Origin: Leptasterias polaris | Taxonomy: Eukaryota; Echinodermata; Asteroidea; Forcipulatida; Asteriidae | Length of the DNA stretch: 64,000 bases | Assembly: GCA_037783415.1 (NCBI GenBank) | Contig: JAZGTN010000195.1 | Location: forward strand, 186,001-250,000 | Reading direction: 5' to 3' | Notes under the pieces: model-generated | What the model saw: only the letters and a program-made list of their open reading frames with translations | The model's database searches: none | What the model was told of the DNA's origin: nothing | In this document: piece by piece, positions 43,207 to 54,186 of the stretch | How the letters are laid out: each line of letters starts with the position of its first letter | How positions within the stretch are numbered: position 1 is the first letter of the stretch | Program-made: the position numbers and the translations under genes

Positions 43207-43620
43207 TCCGTCGCCTTTTCAATTTTTTCCGTCGCCTTTTCAATTTTTTCCGTCGCCTTTTCAATTTTGTCCGTCGCCTTTTCAATTTTGGTCCGTCGCC
43301 TTATCAATTTTGGTCCGTCGCCTTTTCAATTTTGGTCCGTCGCCTTTTCAATTTTGGTCCGTCGCCTTTTCAATTTTGGTCCGTCGCCTTTTCAATTTTA
43401 GTCCGTCGCCTTTTCAATTTTGGTCCGTCGCCTTTTCAATTTTGGTCCGTCGCCTTTTCAATTTTGGTCCGTCGCCTTTTCAATTTTGGTCCGTCGCCTT
43501 TTCAATTTTGGTCCGTCGCCTTTTCAATTTTGGTCCGTCGCCTTTTCAATTTTGGTCCGTCGCCTTTTCAATTTTGGTCCGTCGCCTTTTCAATTTTGTC
43601 CGTCGCCTTTTCAATTTTTC
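43207..43620. repeat. 22-bp array, left foldback arm (about 19 copies)
   Basis: The unit ccgtcgccttttcaattttg plus gt is highly uniform; the first units lack 'gg' and are 20-21 bp. All three forward frames are open because 66 bp completes one cycle without a stop. Confidence 0.97.
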
Positions 43621-44013
43621 TATCATGGGTCCACGCATGGAGGAAGAAAAATTCTAATTTTCTTCCTCCATGGTCCACGTGACTACCAGGTGATTATCAC
43701 ATGACTCCAAAGGAAATTCGACCTTTGGGAGGCATACCGCTGTTGCCAAAATGTATATGTTGCTTCATCCACAGTCGAGACCAGATAGCTATGGGGCGCC
43801 GTTTGTCAATTAATTGTTTAGCGTATTTTTGACGTGTTTTTACCATGGTTTGTAATAATTAGATGTAAACCATAGAAAGTGCTGTCAATTTATTTTGTGG
43901 TTTACATACAATCAAAGCTTATAAATTATGGTTTATAAACCATGAAAATTTAAGCGCCTTCAAAACATGGTTTATAAACCATACAAATTTAAGCATAAAA
44001 ACATGGGAAAATA

Positions 44014-45511
44014 CACTGTAAAAACGGCGTTTAGAATCTAAACACATTTCTAAACGCCTCGCTTGTACCCACTTTTTTCACACGTTTAGCCCTCAACATG
44101 TTTAGATTTTGCGTTTCTGTGACATGTTTACCCCGAGACACATTTAGCCTGTGATACGTTTAGATTGAATGTGTTTAGGGTTCATAGTGAGTGCTAAACA
44201 TGTTTAGAATCCAACACGTTTCAGAGAATAAGCTTAATTTTTAAACACCTGAAGAAAAGAAAAGAGAAATGTTGCAACATTCGCCTGCCTGCTTACTGAA
44301 ACATAACGCTCAACCTACGCTCGGCATGAGAATCGATAAATCATCATCATCTCAACGGTCATCGAGATGATTTTCATCGAGATGATTTGAGGAGCAATGA
44401 TGCCATAATTTCAGTCATGCTGAAAACGGTAATTTTGAAGTCTCAGAATCCGTTCCAATTATACATTTTGGGCTTTACTTTCTACCCATGGTGTGAATCT
44501 TTGAAGTGCTGGCCAATATGATACAACAAAAATTTGCTTCAATTGAATTACACACATTAAAGTGTAAACTACTGCGCAGGAAAGGCTATTATACCTACAA
44601 TGGTTTTGAATAAACACCGAGGTCTATATTTGTGCATATTTAATGAAACCCCGCCCATTTCATTCTAAACAAACTGATGAATTTAAACACATACAAAACA
44701 TGTTTACAAGCAAACATGTTTAGAAATATGTTTGTAAGCTAAATTGGTATCCCTTTAACATGTCAAAAAGCTAAACGTGTTGCGATCAATGCAGGTTTGA
44801 ACTGGTTTGAACATTCAAATACACCAGAATGTGTGTTCATCATTTTAGTACGTTTGCTACCTGAGCAATTTTACTTGCCATGAGGGGCTAAACGTGTGGG
44901 ACATTTTTGATACCTTTGTAAAGTTACGTATTACCAAAATGCGAATTATTTTAAACCCTTTTAAATATGTGTTTATAGCAAAAACGCTCTTCAAGGAAGG
45001 CCTATATGCCTACGTGGAAGCCTATCATGGCTAGCTGCTTAGCTTTTTCATACCAATAGCAAACGTATTCAATTGATGTAAACACATTCTGGTGTATTCA
45101 AATGTTCAAACCAGTTCAAAACACGTTTAGCTTTTGACATGTTAAAGAGGTAGCCATTTAGCTTCAAACATATTTCTAAACACGTTTGCCTGTAAACATG
45201 TTTTGTATGTGTTTAAATTCAAAACTGCATTTCAAACAAGCACAACAAATCTCAACCCGTTTAGCTTTTTGACATGTTAAAGAGGTAGCCATTTAGCTTC
45301 AAACATATTTCTAAACACGTTTGCCTGTAAACATGTTTTGTATGTGTTTAAATTCAAAACTGCATTTCAAACAAGCACAACAAATCTCAACACGTTTAGC
45401 TTTTTGACATGTTAAGGAGATACCCATTTAGCTTACAAACATATTTCTAAACATGTTTGCGTGTAAACATGTTGTGTGTGTGTTTAAACGCTAAGCGCCG
45501 TTTTTACAGTG
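44014..45511. mobile_element. Nested 1.5-kb element with inverted ends and TA target duplication
   Basis: The ends are CACTGTAAAAACGGCG and its reverse complement, each flanked by TA. Inside, 44680-44850 and 45050-45230 are inverted copies of each other, and a ~135-bp unit (cgtttagctttttgacatgt...) is repeated in tandem about three times at 45120-45450. aaacatgtttag-type palindromes are dense. It is a second foldback-like element inside the first. Confidence 0.8.
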
Positions 45512-45512
45512 T

Positions 45513-45576
45513 AGAATTAGCTGTTGCAAACTGCTTACCAACCAAAAGGACCTGTAGTATAAATGCAAAAAATCAG
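45513..45576 (-). mobile_element. Penelope terminal fragment, third copy
   Basis: gaattagctgttgcaaactg ... tgcaaaaaatcagtttgtgg matches 34282-34355 and the reverse of 5150-5230. It starts exactly at the right edge of the nested TA element. Confidence 0.85.
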
Positions 45577-45589
45577 TTTGTGGCCTGGA

Positions 45590-45676
45590 CCCCACCCATT
45601 TTTGGTTTACCCTGTAATACAAAATCCTGGTTGCGCCGTTGTGCCCCCCGGTTTAAAAAATCCTGGATCCGCCCCA
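45590..45676. mobile_element. DNA-transposon end fragment
   Basis: Contains aaatcctggttgcgccgttg and aaaaaatcctggatccgccc, terminal-like sequence that I associate with hAT-type elements. Only a scrap remains. Confidence 0.35.
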
Positions 45677-45763
45677 TAAAAACCATAAAAACATGGTTTA
45701 CAAATCATGGTTTATAAAGCATGACTTGTGAACACACGATTTTCATGGTTAATCAGGCACGTA

Positions 45764-46124
45764 GGAACCGGGGGGGGGGGGCGGGGGGGCCCACTGGCCC
45801 CCGCTAAAAAAAAATGCGGGGGGCCGGGCCCCCCTAAAAAAAAATTGTCCGGAGGATAAATTGGCTTGTTCATGTGTTCTGAGGGAATAGTACTGCAGTT
45901 TCTGTAGGCCATTTAATCAGATCACATTGACAAAGTGGCTATTTGAATACATTTGCTTACGGAATCTTGACGTTTCTTCGTCGGTGCTTCCGCCCATGCA
46001 ACAGACGCCCGGCCCCATTTTTTAAATATTTGTACCACACAGTATGGGGTCAACAGTGAAGGGATCCTAGGAGGCGCCCATTCCTTATGCAGGCGCGGAT
46101 CCAGGGGGCACCTCCCCCCCGGGT

Positions 46125-46166
<42 letters not shown>

Positions 46167-46625
46167 ACTAGGCCTACTTGCTTAAAAATTAGCCACAAGT
46201 GTGTGTGGTGTCTTTTCCCCAAGCGGCAGGATGAATTTCTTTTTCATCCTATGCCTATCAAATTTGTACATGTTTCTTTCTGCCAAAATGAATCTTTCAT
46301 GATATGTCACTTGTAATTGCTTAGATTTGCACGATAACATAAGCGTTTGAAACCTGACGTGCCAATTTGTCCTGGATAAAGTATATTTCATGTCGTTCTG
46401 GCATTCAAGTAAAGACTATACACTAAGCTTGAACTATTTTGAATGAATATGCATGAAACCAGATATTGCAGCGACCAGATCCAAACGCGAGATTTGTGGG
46501 ATTAACAGTTTCTTTGAGTAAAATTAGAAAATTTGTATGAATCAGAAGAGCTTAAAAGGCTTCTCGGTTTCAGGCACACAGAGGCTTGATTGTTTACCCC
46601 TCAAAATGCCAAAAGCTCAGAGCTT

Positions 46626-46659
<34 letters not shown>

Positions 46660-47075
46660 CTCACACCTGGACCCCACCATCAATGTTACAGAAAATTTTC
46701 CAGTAAACTAAGAAGATTTATATAGATCTGATTTCCAAAAAGAGTGTGTCTATTTCTCTGTTTTAGGCACATGGAGGCTTGATTTTTCACCCCTCAAAAC
46801 GCAAAAAGCTCAGAGCTTCAGGGGGCGAAGCCCCTGGACCCCACCCCTCAAGTTTATTTTAGTTACAAATGGAGAAGCCTGTGTGCGCTGTGCAACTTTA
46901 CACTTCCAAGTTCCTACCTCCATGTTTACACAAATATTTTTAACTTCAAGTTTTACATCGATTTTATGCAATTCTGGTGATCGAGGGATTCGGGTAAAGT
47001 GTAAGGTGAGTGACCAGGCAAATTTCACTATATAACCTGGCCCCCCCTGTTAAAGTCATCTTCCTACGTGCCTGT
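45764..47075. mobile_element. Nested 1.3-kb DNA transposon, TTAAT duplication
   Basis: The ends CAGGCACGTAGGAA and TTCCTACGTGCCTG are perfect 14-bp inverted repeats, flanked on both sides by TTAAT. The interior has a G/C-rich tract at each end, a long poly-T (about 46128-46160) and two diverged copies of a cagagcttc-gggggc...cccctggaccccac segment (46615 and 46810). No transposase frame. The CAGG terminus is hAT-like, but a 5-bp duplication is not typical. Confidence 0.75.
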
Positions 47076-47554
47076 TAATTATAAACCCGCATGATTTGTG
47101 AACACACGATTTTCATGGTTTGTAAACCATGTTTTATGATGCTTCACTTTTCATGGTTTATAAACCATGATTTATAAACCATGTTTTGAGGATGCTTAAA
47201 TTTTCATGGTTTATAAACCATGAATCATGATTTGTAAACCATGTTTACATGTTTTGAAGGTGCTTAAATTTTCATGGTTTATAAACCATAATTTATAAGC
47301 TTTGATTGTATGTAAACCACAAAATAAATTGACAGCAATTTCTATGGTTTACATCTAATTATTACAAACCATGGTAAAAACACGTCAAAAATACGCTAAC
47401 AAATTAATTGACAAACGGCGCCCCATAGCTATCTGGTCTCGACTGTGGATGAAGCATGCAACGTATACATTTTGGCAACAGCGGTATGCCTCCCAAAGGC
47501 CGAATTTTCCTTTGAGGTCATGTGATAATCACCTGGTAGGTCTCGTGGACCCAC

Positions 47555-48117
47555 GATGGAAAAATTGAAATAGGCGAAGGACAAATTGAAAAAGGCGACG
47601 GACAAAAATTGAAAAGGCGACGGACCAAAATTGAAAAGGCGACGGACCAAATTGACAAGGAGGCAAGAAAGGGACGCAAATTTGAAATGGCGACGGACCA
47701 ACAATTGAAAAGTCGACGGGACCAAAATTGAAAAGGCGAAGGACATTGTGTAAGAGGGGACACAAATATTGAAGAAAGGCGACGGACCAAAAAATTGAAA
47801 AGGGCGACGGACCAAATTGAAAAGGCGAATTTGGGATAGAGTAAATTGAAAAGGCGACGGAGACCAAATTTGAAAAGGCGACGGACAAATTGAAAAGGCG
47901 ACGGACAAAATTGAAAAGGGACGGACGAAATAAAAGTTGAGGAAGGAATTGAAGGGAGCCAAAGTGAAAGGGACGGACTCAAAATTGAAAAGGCGACGGA
48001 CCAAAATTGAAATGGCGACGGACAAAATTGAAAAGGCGACGGACAAATTGAAAAGGCGGACCGGAAAATTTGAAAAGGCGACGGAAAAAAATGAAAAGGC
48101 GACGGACCAAAAGGAGT
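47555..48117. repeat. 22-bp array, right foldback arm (degenerate)
   Basis: Mirror copies of the left-arm unit (aaaattgaaaaggcgacgga), but with many indels and interrupting sequence, unlike the near-uniform left arm. Confidence 0.95.
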
Positions 48118-48120
48118 GCC

Positions 48121-48759
48121 AATAATTGTAACACGTATAAATCAATAGCAAGAAGGAGTGCGTCTTATGGGGACCTGTATAAGTGACATAGCATGACTGA
48201 CTCCTCGTGTGAAGATGTGGGGAGTAATGTATGTCTGGAGACTTAGTATGCTTTGAGTCAGTGCTTTTGATGAAACTAATTGAATGCTTGTTGATCAGGC
48301 TTCAAATATTGATGAGAAAAATCAGCTACCTCTATATTTACAAGATGTATATCAGAAGGACTGTCACCCCAATCAGCTACACTATTTTTAAAACAAATTG
48401 ATCGGAGGTGGTTATCAGTGAATCTTGTAGAGATGATTCTCGGTGATTAAGAGTCGTGGTTTATTGGTCTCGAGCGAGATAGAGTGACGGGGTTCAGGCA
48501 TGATGGGATAGCACGGTTCTTGTGGAGATGGTTTTACCTTTCAAGAAACCTTTTACTGGGCATATTAATTTTGACTAGCTCTCTACTTGATAAACAAGCA
48601 AACAAATGAAAAAACAAACTTCAGGTCGAAACACAGACACACGTCAGCAGGCGTGCAAGGCATAACTAAAATCACAAGTTATGTTGACAACCATGGTTTT
48701 TTAATTCAATGTTTTTATGTATATGATTCCAAATACTATACACATTTTAAAGTGATTAC
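48121..48759. other. Right flank of the foldback element
   Basis: A second aaggagtgc, like the element tip, occurs at about 48151. No exon. Confidence 0.4.
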
Positions 48760-48922
48760 CTGGGAAGATTGCTGCAAGCATCAATTTCATACCCATGCCT
48801 CTTTTCATCTGAAAGCTGCTCAGTAGAAAATCTTGCATAGCACAAAGAGCAGTCAACCAGTCAGATGCATGGTTCATTCCACGGTACTTTGGCTGGTAAC
48901 CCGTTTTTAACGTTTTTTTAAG
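48760..48922 (-). CDS. Probable internal exon, unknown gene
   Basis: On the minus strand an acceptor (tgatgctgcag) opens a 163-bp frame: LKKTLKTGYQPKYRGMNHAS, then DWLTALCAMQDFLLSSFQMK and RGMGMKLMLAAIFPG, before a good donor (CCCAG, gtaatc). Amino-acid composition is protein-like. I do not recognise the family, and I cannot link it to other exons; it could also be transposon-derived. Confidence 0.4.
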
Positions 48923-49894
48923 CTGCAGCATCAAAACAAAATTTAAGTGCCAAGCATCGTGACTAGGCAAGTTCAATTTGTCTCAATTGTAGTGTTCTTT
49001 TAATGTTAATGGGGGTTGATGTAAAACGAAAGAAAAGGCATTCGACATTGTGTGGTGGGAATGAATACTTCTATGATTGGGTGATCGGTGGATCGGTCGA
49101 CCGGGGACTGTGCCACCCATGGATTATACAAGGCAGTTGACAAAATAATGGAGGGTAGGGTGTTAGTTATGCCAGTAACATTGACATGACCACAGCGCCT
49201 CCTCGGGCTGCGACAATGAACGCAAAGATCAGCCTTGACTGTTTTGCTACTTTAATTATTTTTAGAGTCAACGCTGTTTACAAACCGTGCTAACCTTAAT
49301 AATTTATGTACACTTTCGCACTGGCGCCGGTGTCTTTTAGGAGTTTGCTATCTGAAGTAAAACGTTTGCGGGGGTCTCTTTTGGGACATCGAGGGGTGTA
49401 AATTTTGAATTGGGTAAAGTCTCTGTTACAAATCGTACAAAAATAACTTTCAGTTTTTTCCATGTTTCGATGTTCACATAATGGTTGCTACGAGATTAAT
49501 TTTATTTCATAGCACTAAAGTGCTTTTTCCCTCAGTTTTTGAGAACTTAGATTTCTGGGTCAATATTGAGACACTTAGCAATTATTCAAAATTGTGTAAT
49601 GGTGTAAAAACATTTTAGCAATTATTCAAAATTGTGTAATGTGTAAAAACTTTCCCAAAATGAAGGAAGCCCCTTTTCCCCAACTGACTTAACTTTATTC
49701 GAGTAAAATAAAATTAAAATCACGAAGTCCAAAAAAATTGCTTAGCACGATTTAATCCTATTTTATTTAGCAGAAACAACTCGGTGAGAATGGGCCAATG
49801 TCACAATAATTTGTACGAGACAGATTTTTGCTAAACACAAAACTACTGTTGCCTATAGTGCGATTGATTGAACCATGAGTGACTCACGACACTA
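48923..49894. other. Intergenic or intronic, small duplication
   Basis: agcaattattcaaaattgtg is duplicated 41 bp apart (49578 and 49618). No gene. Confidence 0.5.
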
Positions 49895-50014
49895 TACGGC
49901 TACGGCTAATGGCTACAGCGACAGCGTTGAAGAATAGGCATTTTCAGTGATCCATGCATGCCACAGCCACTCCCCGAAGCCGACCACACGGCCTAATGGT
50001 ATTCTGAATGCAAA
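49895..50014. mobile_element. GGCCGTGTCCGAA-family MITE, diverged copy
   Basis: tacggctacggctaatggct on the left and ccacagccact...gccgaccacacggcctaa on the right form the diverged arms of the family. Confidence 0.55.
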
Positions 50015-51389
50015 GTTAACGATCTATTTTGAAAGCAAGTAGATAGTATACCTCCAATCGCGACATATTCTAGACTTCCAACAAGTTGACAATAATAGTA
50101 AGTATACCAAATCAATAATGAGGACTTAGCCTAGGGAGAAGCTGGCGGCATTCAATGAAGTTGATGTTTTGAACTGAGACCGCGGTATGTACATGTACTC
50201 ATCTGGGGGTTTACACAACTGAGCGCTATTATGCACATATTTACCCGATGTAAATTGGGAAAGACATGACTGCTATACAAAGGAGCAGAAAAATTCACAG
50301 AAATGTCCAAGCTTGCTGAATGTTTTCATTGAGGGTTTTACGTTCTCTGTAGAGTTACTGATGTTGAGTCGAACAAAGTGAAAGTCATTCAGAAAGGAAC
50401 TGTGTCCGGGAAAATGTTCGTTTGTTTGGGGTGTTGGGTTGTTGGGTTGTTTGTTTGTTTGTTTGGTTGTTTTTTTTTGAATAAAGTAATCGTGAATGCT
50501 TCGGGTTTGATTTTAACTTTCAATTCATAAACATGAGTGTTTGTTCGAGTTTTGTTCATTCCAACCTATTTATAGATTACAAGACACGAACGCATTAATT
50601 ATGTTATAGTGTTACACGACAAAACTTGTTATTGGCTCACCCATCACATAATGTGCCTTTCAGCTGTGTGATATGATCCAATATAATGTATACAGTTTTA
50701 AAAAGAGTCTGACTTACCTTCAGTTTTTTCAATCGTTCAGATTTAGAAACGATATATCTTTGTTGAACAAAATTAACTTGTATTTTTACAAAAATGTTTG
50801 TATTTAAACATGAACTTCAGCGAAGCTTTTCTCCAAATGACACATCTCCCTTGTCTAAGTTCCAATTTAGGTGTTGATATCTATAGGCAAACACAAGATC
50901 TTTGTTTTCTCCTCAAATGAACCCTGTCATGTTTCTCCTTTCAGTTCACAGATTTACAACCGGTTCAAACCTTGTTAAGCATTGTTTATGGTCGAGTGTT
51001 CAACCCTGTCACAATCCAACAAGCTCCAGATCGGAATACGTTCTTACAGAAGGCCGTCTCGAGATGAAATGATGTATGCTCCAACATCCCTGGTGAGCCT
51101 CCCACTACTCCCGGGGGCCGTTTCTGCGCGCCGTCCTCACTCCACCAACCCGTGTCATCCACAACCAGCGGTGCTCGAACAGCCAACACTGCATTCAATC
51201 AAGCCAACCCTTCCTACGAGAACCAGCCACGCACCACTGATTTCTACTCAAAACATGAATGTTTTATAGCAATACCGCCAACCAAAGACCATTTTACTTT
51301 CGCCCGGCTTTTTTCCCAGTTCACGATTTTTTTCTCTGTATGTTTTACTTGCCATTCCAGGGGGATTTGTGATTTGCGAATGAGTTCCT
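50015..51389. other. No firm gene
   Basis: 50945-51270 has several overlapping frames after an acceptor-like ttctcctttcag, but none is convincing. A (TTTG)n-like patch lies at 50425-50470. Confidence 0.4.
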
Positions 51390-52841
51390 CCAACTGATGC
51401 CTTCGGAAAGAAGGATGAGATCAATTGGTGCAAAAACTGACCGTTTTAGGAATAGTTTTATACCATCGGCCGTGCGAGTTTTTAATGGGAATTTTTAATA
51501 GGAATTTTCAATGTTATCTTTGTTAGCCTTTAATCACAGCTTGCCAAGAGTTCTCCAAAATCCATCTCTTGGTTTGTCAAAGTTAAAAGGTGTGCATAGA
51601 CATTGGTAAGCACATTATTACTAACATGGTATAAAGATGGTCATGACTGAATGTTTTTGCCTGAAATGCTATAATTTTCTTGAGAAATAGGTAAAGAAAT
51701 TGTTTTGTCTCATGTGTGCCAAATCCAATGGTAAAAAAGTTGTGAAAACAGTGATGGAGTTTTCCACTTTTTTTCTTGTGACTCAGATGACCGATTGAAC
51801 TTAAACTTTCACAGGTTTGTTGTTTGATGCATATTATGGGCCAGACAAAGTGCAAATACTGATCTTTGCCAATTACCAATGTTGTCTGCGGGCTGTCTCA
51901 GAGCAAAAGTGTATTGTCTCAATTCATAGTTATCAGTAATCATCCATCCATTTTTTGTTTTTGCGAATCTTAATTTTTATGGTGGAAATCATATATCGGG
52001 AGGTAAACTGTGCTGTAGTAAACCAGAAGAGACACAATGGATTGGGTGCATTGGACTTTAAAAGCGTTTGTGTGAAATTAATATGGTTGGAGAGATGTTT
52101 TAAAGGTGGAGCATAAGATTCACACAAATATCCCTCAATTATGTGGTTTTCCTTATTTAGTGAACTAACACACACAATCTGCCATTTTGGAGAACAGTTT
52201 TTGACTCCACAAAATTACGGACTGTGATAGTTCACAAAATAAAAGGGAAAACCACTATAAGTTTGAGGTTTGTGTGAAGAATAATTGTGTTCTACTTGTA
52301 AAGCATCTTTCAAACCATAGCAAGTACTCTTTTTATAGCCCAAATCACCCAATCCGAGGGCTTTGTGTCCCTCTAATGTTTAATTCTTTATTATCCATCC
52401 TCTTTGCGTAGCCGTCCGCTATAAACCATCCACTTTAGGGATTTAATTTGAATTACGTTACGAATTTATAGATGGCTGGAACCTGAGAGTTTCACCCAAA
52501 ATATGAAATCAAATGTGTTGTGCTGCTTTAGCAAATTATTTTAATGTCAAAATTGTCAAATCTAACTTGTGTTGGATGTTAATGAAAACAGTGTACAGTT
52601 ACTTTACATGCACATGTATATATAATGTATATAATTAGTAAAGTAGTTTCAGGTATTTTTATATATTATATTTCTGTATTGATGTATTGATGTATTGATT
52701 GTTTATAATAGGCCTAGTCTGTTTTATCGTATTGAATGTTAAGTACTGAAGTTTTTAATGATGGTGCGAGACCAATATTCCAAATTCCTGTGATTGTTTT
52801 TAATCAATGGCTGAATAAACAATTCTATTCTATTCTATTCC
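51390..52841 (+). mobile_element. Non-LTR retrotransposon 3' region
   Basis: The frame at 51410-51505 reads SIGAKTDRFRNSFIPSAVRV then FN, which is the typical end of a LINE reverse-transcriptase ORF. It is followed by a long AT-rich 3' UTR-like stretch ending ggctgaataaacaattctat and (TCTAT)n at 52822-52841. I assume one element; the long interval could hide two. Confidence 0.6.
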
Positions 52842-53387
52842 CTGTTGTTTGGCTGCATGCCGCGTGCCGCATGGCACATGCCTCACGACATGATTGCCCT
52901 TAGTGCAAAAAATAACCAGAAGTTAATTTTGAAATACCAAGAAGTATGCAGCATATACAGTCTCAAAAAGGACAGAATAATGACCATGTTCAAAGAACAA
53001 AAGCTTGCGCTCCAAATAATGAGCTCCACTTTACGAAGCAGTCAACTGATCTAGTAAAAGCTTAAAAGTAATTTTTACGTAATGATTTTCTTACTTTTCA
53101 AGATTTTTAATTTAGATACTTTCCTGTGAAGATTTAAATTAATTAATACTTCAAGCATAATTGTGATCACATGAGGTGAATTACATTTTTTTGTATCATA
53201 TTTAAGGCAAAGCACAAAACAATGGGAATTACAAAAACTGTGTAGAGCTAATCCTGCCATTGAGCATAATACCATCAAAGGAGGGCGCTTTGCAAACACA
53301 CTGATATTGTTAGGGTTTCACCCCTCTAAATAGACTCCCATAGCAAACAATGATAAATGCTAAATATTCAAAAATTCTCAAAAAATT
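52842..53387. other. No gene recognised
   Basis: Nothing identifiable. Confidence 0.4.
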
Positions 53388-53620
53388 GTTAAAAGTCTCT
53401 CAGCCTCTTGAAAACCAATCAAATATATTTTCAGACCACTAAACTTCAGATTTCTTTTCAATTTTTGGCAGGTCAGCCGTTTGGAATTTTTGCTAATTAC
53501 CCCAGAAAAAAACACCCCCGAAAATGTGTTTTTTCCCAAACCGACTTGCCGCCAGTTTTCATGAGGCACTCCTCCAATTCCCAAGCTAAATAGGACCAAC
53601 TTATCAAATCTCCTCAAAAC
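53388..53620 (+). repeat. Interspersed repeat, copy 2 (see 7127)
   Basis: Same order and orientation as 7127-7345, about 80-90% similar by eye. A TAGACTGTGCA-type end (ttgcacagtctatta) lies just right, near 53665. Confidence 0.8.
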
Positions 53621-53902
53621 TTGAAACCCAGAACCCCCAGGTTGTGATAAGTTCTTATAATTGCACAGTCTATTAGTTGCATGACCCCCAAAACGTTATA
53701 ATTAAAAATAAGTTGTGGGTTTACAAATTATGATAAGTAGCTTGGCGCGTGAATTTTTGGTCGATTTAGAGTAGTGCACCCTTAGGCAGACAATGATTCT
53801 GACCGCCATTTCTTCAAGTCTGATTTTGGTTTTTGATCCCATTGGGTCCCACTCCATCATCCCTATGATGAACCCACTATCAATTTGTATGGTACTTTCG
53901 GG

Positions 53903-54186
53903 TATGATTTCCATTATGTTAGGTAAGGGTGGAGTATTAAGAAAAAGAGGGTGCACAACTGCACGCCTTTGGAAGTATAGTTCTATTAAAAAACTTCTTA
54001 TTGCAAAACTCCACAACGGCGAATCATAATATCTCAGCCTCTCAGGTATGATTTCCATTATGTTAGGTAAGGGTGGAGCATTAAGAAAAAGAGGGTGCAC
54101 AACTGCACGCCTTTGGAAGTATAGTTCTATTAAAAAACTTCTTATTGCAAAACTCCACAACGGCGAATCATAATATCTCAGCCTCT
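53903..54186. repeat. ~142-bp tandem duplication
   Basis: tatgatttccattatgttag ... cgaatcataatatctcagcc occurs twice in tandem with about one base difference. The 194-codon minus-strand frame through it repeats itself because of the duplication and is not a recognised protein. Confidence 0.95.

Larger units (their letters stand above)
43190..48120. mobile_element. Long foldback (TU-like) element with nested insertions
   Basis: Two long inverted arms face each other. Left arm: 22-bp repeats (43207-43620), a unique ~180-bp domain (about 43625-43800), then an AT-rich domain of aaccatg/tttataaacc units up to 44011. Right arm: the same domains in mirror order (about 47080-47340, 47340-47555, 47555-48117). 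Shared unique sequence includes atagctat-gggcgccgtttg and ccaggtgattatcaca. The tips read cactccttt...ccgtcgcc against its mirror. Outer tandem-repeat domains plus inner unique domains are the architecture of sea urchin TU elements. No transposase was found, and no clear target duplication. Confidence 0.85.

Noticed and set aside
43167..43704. Long Phe/Ser/Pro/Arg-rich frames
   Set aside because: They read the 22-bp foldback array in three frames; 22 is not a multiple of three and no domain is present.
50945..51270. Possible exon with a receptor-tail-like NPSYENQP
   Set aside because: Three competing frames, stops soon upstream in the best one, and it lies directly against a LINE fragment.
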